This document shows positions 34,927 to 42,771 of a stretch of DNA of 64,000 nucleotides, piece by piece. Source of the stretch: Cronobacter turicensis z3032 (GTDB lineage: Bacteria; Pseudomonadota; Gammaproteobacteria; Enterobacterales; Enterobacteriaceae). A program made the translations under genes and the position numbers. The notes beneath the pieces were generated by a model. That model was not told where the DNA came from, searched no databases, and saw only the letters and a program-made list of their open reading frames with translations. The first letter of the stretch is position 1, and each line of letters starts with the position of its first letter. The stretch is taken from positions 3,538,074 to 3,602,073 of the forward strand of contig FN543093.2 of the NCBI GenBank assembly GCA_000027065.2. Reading direction: 5' to 3'.

Positions 34927-36617
34927 TAGCGCACCCCCGTTGACAGGGTCTGAACCAGGCGGCCGTTAACATCATTCATCTGACGGGCGACTTCTTCGCC
35001 GAGTCGGGCTGCGTCGCCTGTGCCGTAGACGTTGATATGCGTCGTCTGGTTAAGGTTCGCGCCCTCGCGCGTTAACGCACCTGAGCCGTTGCCGGATGGA
35101 AGCGCTGCCCAGTCCATGAGTAGCGGAGAGCCCATCGTCTGCTGCTTCTGCTCAAGGTCCCAGACGCCGAATGGCATCTCGTCTGGCTCCAGTTTGCCGG
35201 ACAGCCAGCGCGAGGCCTCAAGCCCCTTATTCATCAGCGCGTAGACGGCTTTTTGCTGCAACTGCATCACCGGATGCTGAGCAAAGGCTACCGCCGCCTC
35301 CTGGAGCGATTCCCACGCGCCGGAAAAATCGCCCTGTGTCACTTTCGTGAGCGCATCCAGCAGCGATCCCAGCGTGCGAATACTGCTGCGCACGCCTTCA
35401 ATGATCTGATCGAAAAGCCATTTCGCGTTGAATGTTGACGTGTCGATATTAAGAAACTGCATGAAGGCGGAAAACGCCTTCCCCAGCGCGGTGCCTAGCG
35501 CCACGATTTTGTCGGTGAGGAACTGAAAATCCATTTTCAGGCTGCCGATGCCTTTCAGCGCGTCCTGTATGCCCGGCGCCCATGTCGACCAGTCAATCAA
35601 GCTGTCGCCGCCACTTTTCCATTTCTGATAGTCATCCCAGAGCAGCGCCAGCGCGCTGACAAGCCCAAGGATCATACCAAGTGGTGTGGCGAGAAAGCCT
35701 GCGTTAAGTACACGCCACGCCGTCAGCAACCCGCCGAGCACGCTTATCACTATCTGGCTTTGTGAATCGAGCTGACCCCAGAGGGTGATAATGCCGCCCA
35801 CCGCGTCCAGCACATTACCGACGATGGTAATGAGCTTATCCAGCGCGATAACGATCCCATCGGCCGCCTTGCCCGTCAGCGTCATGATTTGCGGCAGGTT
35901 ATCCATCACTTTGCCGAGCAGTTTTTCAAGCGGCCCGGCAAGACCTGCCGCGAGATCTCCGCCAACCTTTTGGGTCACGATATTCTGCACGGTTGTCAGG
36001 CCATTAACCGCCGTCATATAGCGGTGTCCGGCCGGGGCAGAGGCACCTGCGTCGAACCCCACCTGCGAAGCCATTTTGCGATAATCCTGCAGATAGCCGC
36101 TAAACCCCTGTCGCATGGCGTTCAACGTGTCGCCGTCGATACCCAGCGCTTTTGAAAGCTTTTGCGCCTTATCCAGCGGTAGCGCGGCCAGCTTCTGGCT
36201 GAGCGCGTCGAAAACCTCTACGGTATCGCGCAGATTGCCCTGCGCGTCGCGCGCGTTAATACCGAGTGAGCCCAACAACCCGCCCGCCCCGGTTGCGTTT
36301 TGCATCAGTTTGCCGACGTTTTCGAGCGATGCCTGGACATTTCCGGCATCCACGCCTGTCTGCTGAAACGCATAGCCCAGCGCGCTTATTCCTTCAGCGG
36401 AAGCGCCGCTGCGCTGGCTGGCGCGCCAGAGCTCATCCAGCCCCCGCGCCGTCTGTGTCGTAAAAGTCAGTACGTTCGCGATGGCGGGCGCGACGGCAAG
36501 GCTTAACCTGCGCATGCCCGCCGCCACGTCCGTCGCTACCTGACCTATGTTTCGCAGGCCCGTCTCATCAAGGCGGGCAGCGACATCGGTATTGGCGTGC
36601 GCCAGTTCTGTGGCCAT
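34926..36617 (-). CDS. Tail tape measure protein
   Basis: A 563-residue protein with an N-terminal helical region (repeated ISALGYAFQQTGVDAGNVQASLENVGKL-type stretches), a central set of hydrophobic helices (about residues 245-330) and a C-terminal part. This layout and the position after the tail-chaperone genes identify the tape measure, which sets tail length. At 563 residues it predicts a tail on the order of 80-90 nm by the usual 0.15 nm per residue rule (inference). Confidence 0.85.
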   Translation of the reverse strand: MATELAHANTDVAARLDETGLRNIGQVATDVAAGMRRLSLAVAPAIANVLTFTTQTARGLDELWRASQRSGASAEGISALGYAFQQTGVDAGNVQASLENVGKLMQNATGAGGLLGSLGINARDAQGNLRDTVEVFDALSQKLAALPLDKAQKLSKALGIDGDTLNAMRQGFSGYLQDYRKMASQVGFDAGASAPAGHRYMTAVNGLTTVQNIVTQKVGGDLAAGLAGPLEKLLGKVMDNLPQIMTLTGKAADGIVIALDKLITIVGNVLDAVGGIITLWGQLDSQSQIVISVLGGLLTAWRVLNAGFLATPLGMILGLVSALALLWDDYQKWKSGGDSLIDWSTWAPGIQDALKGIGSLKMDFQFLTDKIVALGTALGKAFSAFMQFLNIDTSTFNAKWLFDQIIEGVRSSIRTLGSLLDALTKVTQGDFSGAWESLQEAAVAFAQHPVMQLQQKAVYALMNKGLEASRWLSGKLEPDEMPFGVWDLEQKQQTMGSPLLMDWAALPSGNGSGALTREGANLNQTTHINVYGTGDAARLGEEVARQMNDVNGRLVQTLSTGVR

Positions 36618-36844
36618 TAATTTTCCCTCCAGCGTTCGAGGCGCGCCTGGTTATCCGCTTTCAAATCCAGCCAGTCGTTCATCAGCGCGATATCGCACAG
36701 ATCCACCGCGCCGGATTTCAGATCGCTCCAGGCGATTCGGAAGGCCTCCGCCGGGCGGAGAATGAATTCCTCCCCGCCTGGCAAGATATCCAGCGTTACG
36801 CCGCAGCAGCCCCGGGCGTCGGCGCGCCGGGGAGTTCTTGCAAA
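36617..36844 (-). CDS. Frameshift extension of the tail assembly chaperone
   Basis: This frame has no good start codon of its own. It is joined in -1 frame to the upstream chaperone gene through a slippery AAATTTT, giving a fusion of about 199 residues (124 from the first frame, 75 from this one). The C-terminal part (ILPGGEEFILRPAEAFRIAW, DIALMNDWLDLKADNQARL) is conserved-looking and acidic. Such G/GT-type products coat the tape measure during tail assembly. It ends exactly at the tape measure start. The alternative is internal initiation at a weak codon after GGGGAGGAATTC. Confidence 0.7.
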   Translation of the reverse strand, partial: FARTPRRADARGCCGVTLDILPGGEEFILRPAEAFRIAWSDLKSGAVDLCDIALMNDWLDLKADNQARLERWREN

Positions 36845-37215
36845 AAATTTCCCAGCGAATCGGCCACCACCCGGGCCGCCAGTTGCAGCAGCGTCATCAG
36901 GCAAATATCGTCAAACGCCAGCTCGCCCTGTCGGAACACCGGTACCCAGGCTTTCATATGGTCGCGCGACACCGCTGCGAGACAGGGGTGAAGTATGGCG
37001 TTGCAGTCTTCATCACTCAGCGCGCTGACGGCTTCGGCTATCTTCGGCAGTAGCGCGGTAAACAGCGCGCCTTCGCCAGCAGCCGATGACTGGACGTCGC
37101 GAAAATCCGCCGCCATGCCAGCGAGCACCGGGAGCAGTTTGCGGGAGACTCTCAACTGGTCGAAAACGCTGAGCTTAGCGATACGGTAATTCGCGCCTTT
37201 AATCGTGATTTCCAT
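36796..37215 (-). CDS. Tail assembly chaperone (G-type, short form)
   Basis: A 139-residue protein between the tail tube and tape measure genes, the conserved place of the tail assembly chaperone in dsDNA phages. It contains the slippery heptamer near its 3' end (codons 122-124), so it is the unshifted product of a G/GT-like pair. It ends in APTPGAAAA, a flexible tail. Four bases separate it from the tube gene. Confidence 0.75.
   Translation of the reverse strand: MEITIKGANYRIAKLSVFDQLRVSRKLLPVLAGMAADFRDVQSSAAGEGALFTALLPKIAEAVSALSDEDCNAILHPCLAAVSRDHMKAWVPVFRQGELAFDDICLMTLLQLAARVVADSLGNFLQELPGAPTPGAAAA
36844..36850 (-). promoter_or_regulatory. Programmed -1 ribosomal frameshift site
   Basis: The minus strand reads GGA AAT TTT TTG in the zero frame of the chaperone gene. 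A AAT TTT is a canonical X XXY YYZ slippery heptamer in the right phase; slipping back one base continues as TTT GCA AGA into the open frame that ends at 36617. Confidence 0.75.
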
Positions 37216-37218
37216 GGC

Positions 37219-37659
37219 TTAAAACTCCCCCAGCACCTGATCGATTTTGCCGCAATCAAATTTCCACTCGACCACGCCCGCGTCTTTGGCATTCGCGTAC
37301 TCCGGCATCTGCTGAAAGGCGACAGAACGCGCGGTGGTAATATCACCGGAAGCGGCATTACGAATAACGATGACGTTGTTGCCCCAGAGCGTTGAGGATT
37401 GCGTCTGTGCGTTATACGCCAGCGACAACTTTTTATTGGCAGGCGACGTTTTCAGCAGTTTGACGCTAATCGTGCCGCTTTTACCTGGGCGCAGGCTGTG
37501 CATGACCTCGCCATCGGCACCTTCGGTCATGGTGTTTTTCGCGCCGGTCATGGTGACCGTGATCCCCTCTTCCGCGACGGAAGAACCGCTACCGAGATCA
37601 ATAACGCCGGTCGGGCCGGCAAGCGTTGCAGTGACATCAAGAAATGAATAACCAGACAT
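37219..37659 (-). CDS. Tail tube protein (DUF3277 family)
   Basis: A 146-residue protein that begins MSGYSFLDVTATLAGPTG and contains KNTMTEGADGEVMHSLRPGKSGTISVKLLKTSP, both typical of DUF3277 proteins, the inner tail tube of ZF40-like contractile phages. It lies directly after the sheath gene. Confidence 0.85.
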   Translation of the reverse strand: MSGYSFLDVTATLAGPTGVIDLGSGSSVAEEGITVTMTGAKNTMTEGADGEVMHSLRPGKSGTISVKLLKTSPANKKLSLAYNAQTQSSTLWGNNVIVIRNAASGDITTARSVAFQQMPEYANAKDAGVVEWKFDCGKIDQVLGEF

Positions 37660-37668
37660 AATGGCTCC

Positions 37669-39150
37669 TTAGCGAACGACGTTAATCAGGACATCGGCGT
37701 AGTGCACCGCACCCGCCAGTTTGCAGCCCACCTGAATGACCGGGGCTTTGCGCGCTTCACGTTCCGACGGCGCCTGGTCGGCGACCGGCGCGGCGTAGAC
37801 GTAATAGCCTTTAGTCAGGGTATCGCCGGAGGCCAGCTCGCCGACGTCGCCGCCATTCCAGACACCCGGTGCGATAAGCCCACTGGACAGCGCCTGATCC
37901 AGCGACTGCTCGACATTCGCCAGCAAGCGCGTAACACCCGCGTCGGTCTGCGGGATTTTGGTGGTACTGGTGTACAGAAGGTTAAAAAGGTTGGTCTGCA
38001 CGTAGTTTTGCAGCCAGTCGAGGCCGTGGCGTTCGTCGATGAAATCGCCGTTGCTCATTACGCCTTCCTGAATGATGGCGGTGTCATTGTTGTAGTTAAC
38101 AAAGACGTTGCAGTTTTTACTGCGCAGCGCGCTGGCCGCGTTCTGCGACAGATTCTCGGCCGTAATGCCCGGTTCCTGTTTGAATTTCAGCGTAATGGCC
38201 GTGTTATTGCCGTTGAAATTAACCGTAAAGACGCGACCAAACAGAGAGGCGGCCGCGAACGGTTTACTGCTGGAGTACTGGATAAATGTCCGGGCGAACT
38301 TTGCGGCTTTAAGCTTCGAGGCCAGATCGGCCTGGCTTGCGGCATCCAGTACACGGGTGTCGGCAATCGTGTGTCCGAAAATACGCGAGACGGAATCCGT
38401 CTCGATCACGTCCGCCACTGCCAGTACGTCTTCAGATGTCACGTCGGTATCTGCGGCCACCAGGCCGTACCAGTCGCCGGAACGCGCGGCCAGCGTGCTG
38501 ACACACTGCGCCAGCGTTTCGTTGTTCTGGCCTGCCACTATCGTGGCGCCTGCGCTTTCGCTAAGCCCAAGAAGTACGGCAAGATCGTTGCCGGTCGCGG
38601 GCGCTTTGGCAAAGCCAACGGCGCTGCTTTCACCCGTAGTGGTTGAAGCCATAACAAAGCGACCTGCGCTGGGGTCCCAGCGAATAACCGCGCCGGTCAG
38701 CGCCTGCTGAATACGTGCGGCAACGCCGGACAGCGTAGTTTCTTTCGTAAGATCGATACTGCTAAGCGTTTTGTCTTTACCATCCACCGTCAGCGTCATG
38801 CCACCAGCCGAGATCGCGGTAAAACGCGCCAGCGTTTGTTGCTCTGGCGTCAGGATAGCGCCACGCAACCGGGCAGCGGCGGCGGTTTTCAGCCAGCGGC
38901 CGATCCACAGACGCGTCGGGCGCGGCGCCTGCTGGAAGTAGAGGCTGGCGGCCTGATATTCCGGCGTCTCCAGACCAAAATCGGCACTCACGCCGCTGAT
39001 ATCGGAATAGGCGCGCAGACGCTCACCGCTGTCGATAACGTCGCTCGCGCCGACAACCAGAAGCGCGCCGAAGCTGCGGGTCTGTGCCGCGCGCGCGGCC
39101 ATGCTCACCGTCACATTGACGATGTCAGAAACAGGTAAACCCTGTGACAT
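37669..39150 (-). CDS. Contractile tail sheath protein (DUF3383 family)
   Basis: A 493-residue DUF3383 protein ([24 protein letters not shown] start; [26 protein letters not shown] in the middle; [23 protein letters not shown] and the C-terminal [33 protein letters not shown]). This family forms the sheath of some myoviruses, and its presence makes the tail contractile. The ATG at 39150 has GGAG upstream; one at 39165 is in frame. Confidence 0.88.
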   Translation of the reverse strand: MSQGLPVSDIVNVTVSMAARAAQTRSFGALLVVGASDVIDSGERLRAYSDISGVSADFGLETPEYQAASLYFQQAPRPTRLWIGRWLKTAAAARLRGAILTPEQQTLARFTAISAGGMTLTVDGKDKTLSSIDLTKETTLSGVAARIQQALTGAVIRWDPSAGRFVMASTTTGESSAVGFAKAPATGNDLAVLLGLSESAGATIVAGQNNETLAQCVSTLAARSGDWYGLVAADTDVTSEDVLAVADVIETDSVSRIFGHTIADTRVLDAASQADLASKLKAAKFARTFIQYSSSKPFAAASLFGRVFTVNFNGNNTAITLKFKQEPGITAENLSQNAASALRSKNCNVFVNYNNDTAIIQEGVMSNGDFIDERHGLDWLQNYVQTNLFNLLYTSTTKIPQTDAGVTRLLANVEQSLDQALSSGLIAPGVWNGGDVGELASGDTLTKGYYVYAAPVADQAPSEREARKAPVIQVGCKLAGAVHYADVLINVVR

Positions 39151-39154
39151 AGTT

Positions 39155-39688
39155 TTATTCTCCAAAGAAAGCGACCGGAGCGGTCGCCAGGGATTTGATG
39201 TGATACGTGCGGGTATAAATGCGGCTCAGGGTGACCGTAATCCGGTAACGCCGATGCCAGTGGTTATCGATAAGCTCAGGAACACAAATGACGGGCGTAC
39301 ACGCGCAGACCGCGAGCCCCGACCGGTTAAGCTCATCCTGATTCTGCGTGACCGCCAGACCGTCGCGAAACTGCGTGGCGAAGGCGGGCGCGCCTGCGCC
39401 TGAAAAAAGACACTGCACCTGAAGCTGCTCACTGACGGTAAGCAGATCGTCATCGGCATTGAGTGGCGCCCAATATGGCGGCGCGGCGTGGATCTCCGTA
39501 ATGCCGAAGGCGCAGCCTGGCGTGTCTGCAAGCGCAGCGGTGTCTTGCCATAACGGCGTTACCGCCGCCTCTGACAGGCCGCTGACGCCCGCGATCCATC
39601 GCGTCAGTTCCCGATTAAGCGTGCTCTCCCAGGCGGGCGGCGAGCCGGTGGGCGTCAACCATCCCGCAGCAGTGGTATCATTGCTCAC
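39155..39688 (-). CDS. Neck / tail terminator protein (LIC_12616 family)
   Basis: A 177-residue protein of the LIC_12616 phage family, with [14 protein letters not shown] near the start and [24 protein letters not shown] near the end. It probably caps the tail tube and sheath. It is the first structural gene after the lysis genes and the only neck-type gene present; no connector or head genes are next to it. Confidence 0.75.
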   Translation of the reverse strand: MSNDTTAAGWLTPTGSPPAWESTLNRELTRWIAGVSGLSEAAVTPLWQDTAALADTPGCAFGITEIHAAPPYWAPLNADDDLLTVSEQLQVQCLFSGAGAPAFATQFRDGLAVTQNQDELNRSGLAVCACTPVICVPELIDNHWHRRYRITVTLSRIYTRTYHIKSLATAPVAFFGE

Positions 39689-39945
39689 TTACTGCTCCTT
39701 TTGTGAGGTAACCGGGCATTCCCGCCTGACATACTCCTGAAGGCCGCCGAGCTGGCGCGTGACGACGGCGATGGCGGTTCTGAGACGGAAATAATCCCGT
39801 TCAGCGGCGTCAGTAAGTCGGGGGCTGGCGCCATCATCCACGCGGGTGGCGGCGCCGGAGGCACGCAGGCAGGTGGCGTTGAGGCGCAGCCGCTGACGAC
39901 CAACAGCCACATCGCGCTCAAGCGTATCAATCGTTTCCCGGGCAT
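39685..39945 (-). CDS. Rz1-type outer-membrane spanin lipoprotein
   Basis: An 86-residue frame inside the Rz gene in another phase. It begins with a lipoprotein signal (MPGKRLIRLSAMWLLVVSGC; lipobox VSGC) and the mature part is proline-rich (CASTPPACVPPAPPPAW), as in Rz1. It would be lipidated, sit in the outer membrane, and join Rz to fuse the membranes at lysis. Start from the ATG at 39945. Confidence 0.85.
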   Translation of the reverse strand: MPGKRLIRLSAMWLLVVSGCASTPPACVPPAPPPAWMMAPAPDLLTPLNGIISVSEPPSPSSRASSAAFRSMSGGNARLPHKRSSK

Positions 39946-40156
39946 GGTTAAGTTCTCTGGTGTAGCGAGTATCGAGCTGCGCCGTCTGACGCAGGCTCTG
40001 CTGAGTGTGTGAAAGCTGGCGTTGCGCAAGAGAAAGCGCGACGCGGGACTGTATTAGCTCGCTGCGGGCATGATGTAAGGCAAGCAGCAAACTTCCCACC
40101 AGCGCCAGGAGCGTAAACCAGGGAAACAGCCGACTCGTCAGGGCGCGCCATAACAT
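39689..40156 (-). CDS. Rz-type inner-membrane spanin
   Basis: A 155-residue protein with one N-terminal membrane anchor (RLFPWFTLLALVGSLLLALHHA) followed by a long coiled coil, the architecture of Rz. It overlaps the lysozyme gene by 19 bp and encloses Rz1. The ATG at 40156 was chosen as it begins the anchor; an in-frame GTG/ATG further up lies within lysozyme. Confidence 0.87.
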   Translation of the reverse strand: MLWRALTSRLFPWFTLLALVGSLLLALHHARSELIQSRVALSLAQRQLSHTQQSLRQTAQLDTRYTRELNHARETIDTLERDVAVGRQRLRLNATCLRASGAATRVDDGASPRLTDAAERDYFRLRTAIAVVTRQLGGLQEYVRRECPVTSQKEQ

Positions 40157-40620
40157 AGCTGCCGCTCCATTTCCCGACGCGTGATAAGCCCCTGCCACTG
40201 GCGCCCTCCCGCCCAGGTCCAGCGGCGCAGCTCGTCGCAGGCGCCGGTCAGATCGTGACGATTAAGTTTCGCAAGCAGCGTGGAACGACGAAATGCGCTG
40301 ACGCCGACGTTGTACGTAAACGAATAGAGCGCGGCTTTCTGGTAATCGTTAAGCGTTACCCGAACCCCGCGGTTTACCGCCTCGACAGCAGGCTGCATAT
40401 GCTTTGCCAGTAGTACCCTACATTCACGCTCGCTGTAGGTTTTGCCGGTGATGACATCCACACTTGTTATACCGGCGCAGATCGTCGGAATGCCCACCGG
40501 GTCCCGATAAGGCGTAAGCGACACGCCCTCTTGCTGCTCAATAAATGCGCTGGCTATCGCCACTGGCCCGCCAACCGAGGCAGCAATCAACGCCTTGCGA
40601 AGCGCTTCAGGCATTTTCAT
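40138..40620 (-). CDS. Endolysin (GH24 lysozyme) with SAR-like N terminus
   Basis: A 160-residue T4/P21-type lysozyme. The catalytic triad is Glu31, Asp40 and Thr46 in the E-x8-D-x5-T pattern (EGVSLTPYRDPVGIPT). The first 28 residues are weakly hydrophobic and rich in Ala/Gly/Ser (ALIAASVGGPVAIASAFI), like a signal-anchor-release domain that lets the enzyme reach the periplasm before activation. It overlaps the holin gene by 14 bp. Confidence 0.92.
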   Translation of the reverse strand: MKMPEALRKALIAASVGGPVAIASAFIEQQEGVSLTPYRDPVGIPTICAGITSVDVITGKTYSERECRVLLAKHMQPAVEAVNRGVRVTLNDYQKAALYSFTYNVGVSAFRRSTLLAKLNRHDLTGACDELRRWTWAGGRQWQGLITRREMERQLCYGAP

Positions 40621-40915
40621 CGCGATCCTCCGTGCGCTCTGCGCCCTCGTTAAAGATGGAAGCTATCGCCCGGCGATCCGCCGCCAGGGGCTGCGCTGCG
40701 CTTTTCAGATACTGCCTCAGGAGCGCGGTTCGTTTACGCTCCTCCGCCAGCCGCGCCTGTTGTGCCCGGCGTCTGGCGTTATAGGTCTTAATAGTGAAAA
40801 AAGCAGAGAGCGCAGCCCCCAGAGTGAAAACGTAGTCCTGAAGCGAAAGCACAGAGAAAAAGCCGAGCAGCACGCTCCACCCATACGTCAGGGCGTGCCC
40901 TTCTCCTGGATTCAT
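40607..40915 (-). CDS. Holin
   Basis: A 102-residue small membrane protein with two hydrophobic segments (about residues 13-25 and 28-43) and a very basic C-terminal tail (NARRRAQQARLAEERKRT). Size, charge pattern and place before lysozyme fit a class II holin/pinholin, matching the SAR-like endolysin. Confidence 0.75.
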   Translation of the reverse strand: MNPGEGHALTYGWSVLLGFFSVLSLQDYVFTLGAALSAFFTIKTYNARRRAQQARLAEERKRTALLRQYLKSAAQPLAADRRAIASIFNEGAERTEDRDENA

Positions 40916-40953
40916 TAATGCCTCCCTTCATGGGAAGAAAAGATAAGAGATCG

Positions 40954-41154
40954 CTACAGCCACATTCGGTGCTGGTAGCGGTTGTCAACCTGGGGAGCCC
41001 GACGGGTTTCGGGAAGCAGCACCGCGACCACCCAGTGCAGGTAGTCGGCGCTCAGCTGCCGGACGGTTTCTACCCGCCGCGCGTGGTATAAAGAAATAAG
41101 GTCATCAGCCTGCTGGCTGGTCAGATCATGGTAATAAAACCACGTTTTACGCAT
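40954..41154 (-). CDS. First gene of the tail operon, unknown 66-residue protein
   Basis: A 66-residue protein (MRKTWFYYHDLTSQQADDL start) with a strong ribosome site (GGGGGA) ahead of its ATG at 41154. I do not recognise a family. It is the most promoter-proximal gene of the minus-strand tail operon and could be regulatory or part of the lysis control. Confidence 0.6.
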   Translation of the reverse strand: MRKTWFYYHDLTSQQADDLISLYHARRVETVRQLSADYLHWVVAVLLPETRRAPQVDNRYQHRMWL

Positions 41155-41389
41155 GTGTCCCCCTTGCGCCCTTTGCCGGGCGTGCTGGTGATTTGAAGGC
41201 GCAGACGCGCCACTCAACCGAAAGCGAGGGGAAAAGTGAAACCTGCGCCTTCGGAAAACCCGATAAAAGGCGGCAGGGGGAGGAACACTCCGGGCAGCCC
41301 GTAGCGGGTATTTACGCCAGATTCATCGTGTGTGAAATCAGGCGTATGGCTTCTCAGCCACGTTTAATACCGCGTTGTCGGCGGCCCGG

Positions 41390-41402
41390 ATTGTTAAAGA
41401 GC
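41390..41402 (-). promoter_or_regulatory. boxA-like antitermination element in the tail-operon leader
   Basis: The minus strand reads GCTCTTTAACAAT, identical to the core of the ribosomal RNA operon boxA that recruits NusB/NusE. It lies in sense about 236 bases before the first tail-operon gene. Confidence 0.55.
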
Positions 41403-41461
41403 GGTGTCGTGTTGAAGAGGCTTTATAAACGCTCTTTCGCAGCGACAAATTCACTCTATCA

Positions 41462-41521
41462 ATCGCTTTATCGATTTGCAATCGCTTTTTCTATTGATTG
41501 TCAAAAAATCGCTCAGGCGAT
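41462..41521. promoter_or_regulatory. Operator cluster of the S24 repressor
   Basis: Three related palindromes: ATCGCTTTATCGAT (41462-41475), CAATC...GATTG (41479-41500) and ATCGCTCAGGCGAT (41508-41521). A fourth copy, ATCGCTTTTACGAT, lies beyond the repressor gene at 42341-42354. Their place between the divergent repressor and tail operon indicates repressor binding. Confidence 0.7.
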
Positions 41522-41553
41522 ACACTGAAGTCAGAAGCCACGAGGATCTGACA

Positions 41554-42234
41554 ATGAATTTTTCCGAGCGCCTTGCGAAAGCGATGGCCGACGCAGGGTA
41601 TACACAAGGCGCGCTGGCGAAGGCTGTCGGCATGGCGCAAAGTAGCGTCAATAAACTGCTCAATGGGGCGAACGGCTCGCGTAACACTGTCGCGCTGGCG
41701 AGGATACTGGGCGTTAGCCCCGAGTGGCTCGCTGATGGGCAAGGCCTGATGCGTCCGCTTACGACAGAGCGCAAAAGCGCCGCCGCATCGGGTGCTGATG
41801 TTTATCGCGTGGAAGTGTTTGATGTCCGTGCCAGCGCGGGTAGCGGCGTGATGATTCGTGACGAGTTTATCGAGACGATTAAGTCGATTGAGTATTCTTC
41901 AGAAGAGGCTCGCTCGTTGTTCGGCAGCCGTCCGGCTGACCACATTAAGATGATTGCCGTGAATGGCGATTCGATGTCAGGCACCTTTGAGCCACGCGAT
42001 CAGATCTTTGTCGACGTAAGCGTCGATTTTTTCGACGGTGACGGAATCTATATCTTTACGCTGGATAATTATGTTTATATCAAACGCTTACAGCTTCAGC
42101 ATAAGCGTCTGGCGGTTATCTCGGATAACAAAAAATATGAAACCTGGTACATCACAGATATTGATGAGTCAGGGCTAAATATTCGCGCTAAAGTGCTGGT
42201 GAGCCAGTCCCGCGCGTATAAATTTCACGGCTAA
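41554..42234 (+). CDS. S24-family phage repressor (CI/C2-like)
   Basis: A 226-residue repressor. The N-terminal helix-turn-helix (ALAKAVGMAQSSVNKLLNG, residues 20-38) is followed by a LexA-type protease domain with Ser140 (NGDSM), Lys177 (YIKR) and a possible cleavage site Ala95-Gly96 (RASAGSG). It would repress the tail operon and be inactivated by RecA-stimulated self-cleavage after DNA damage. The ATG at 41554 follows GAGGA; the frame open upstream contains the operators. Confidence 0.9.
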   Translation: MNFSERLAKAMADAGYTQGALAKAVGMAQSSVNKLLNGANGSRNTVALARILGVSPEWLADGQGLMRPLTTERKSAAASGADVYRVEVFDVRASAGSGVMIRDEFIETIKSIEYSSEEARSLFGSRPADHIKMIAVNGDSMSGTFEPRDQIFVDVSVDFFDGDGIYIFTLDNYVYIKRLQLQHKRLAVISDNKKYETWYITDIDESGLNIRAKVLVSQSRAYKFHG

Positions 42235-42340
42235 CCCCTGCTCACGCCGGAGACCCTTTTTTCTTCGGTGCTCTCCATCGCTCTGATTACGCCATCAACC
42301 CGCGCCAGTCGGGTGTCAATCACTTTATCTGCAATATATC

Positions 42341-42354
42341 ATCGCTTTTACGAT
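42341..42354. promoter_or_regulatory. Distal repressor operator
   Basis: ATCGCTTTTACGAT, the same palindrome as in the main operator, with a weaker AATCGCCTTATC just after it. It lies before the LexA box and the 42445 gene, suggesting double control. Confidence 0.6.
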
Positions 42355-42382
42355 TGAAACCGGTAATCGCCTTATCTATATT

Positions 42383-42402
42383 TACTGAATATATATACAG
42401 TA
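42383..42402. promoter_or_regulatory. LexA (SOS) box
   Basis: TACTGAATATATATACAGTA differs from the ideal LexA box TACTGTATATATATACAGTA at one position. It lies 43 bases before the start of the 42445 gene, inside its expected promoter. Confidence 0.88.
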
Positions 42403-42444
42403 AATCGGCGCATAACGCGCCTGTAATTCAAAAAGGAGGGTTGA

Positions 42445-42771
42445 ATGGCAGAGATTCATTTTGGCGCAAGCGTGAATGCAGATAACGCACGGGCACGCAG
42501 GCATCAGCGACGTCGTCTGGCGGCGCAGGAAAAAGAAACGATGGAAAGGATCATGGATGAGATTTTTGGCGCAATACAGCCGCCACTGGCGTATACCACG
42601 GCGCGGCAACCGGTAAACCGGATAGATAAAGCGACTCGCCTGCCCACTTTGCGCGAAATGCGCAGCCAACCATCGTCCGTCGAATCGCAGCGTAAGGTCA
42701 GGCGAACGTCCGGGACGAGCACAGGCAGAGCGCATGAAAAACGCCAGCGTTTCAGCCGGCCGCTGGTTTGA
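42445..42771 (+). CDS. SOS-controlled small basic protein, unknown
   Basis: A 108-residue, strongly basic protein (RARRHQRRRLAAQEKETMERIMDEI near residues 16-40; a basic C terminus). A near-perfect LexA box and AAGGAGGG ribosome site precede it, so it is a real, damage-induced gene. I do not recognise a family. By position next to the repressor it could be an antirepressor like Tum of phage 186, or a transcription activator of the tail operon; both are inference. Confidence 0.7.
   Translation: MAEIHFGASVNADNARARRHQRRRLAAQEKETMERIMDEIFGAIQPPLAYTTARQPVNRIDKATRLPTLREMRSQPSSVESQRKVRRTSGTSTGRAHEKRQRFSRPLV

Larger units (their letters stand above)
41155..41553. other. 399-bp divergent control region of the tail cluster
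   Basis: No gene is supported here. The region holds the leader of the tail operon with a boxA-like element (41390-41402) and the repressor operators (41462-41521), with promoters expected in both directions around them. On the minus strand a TTGACA lies at the operator. Confidence 0.7.

Noticed and set aside
29141..42771. Complete temperate prophage
   Set aside because: No integrase, terminase, portal, capsid, head-tail connector (other than the neck cap) or replication gene is present between the LysE gene and glyU.
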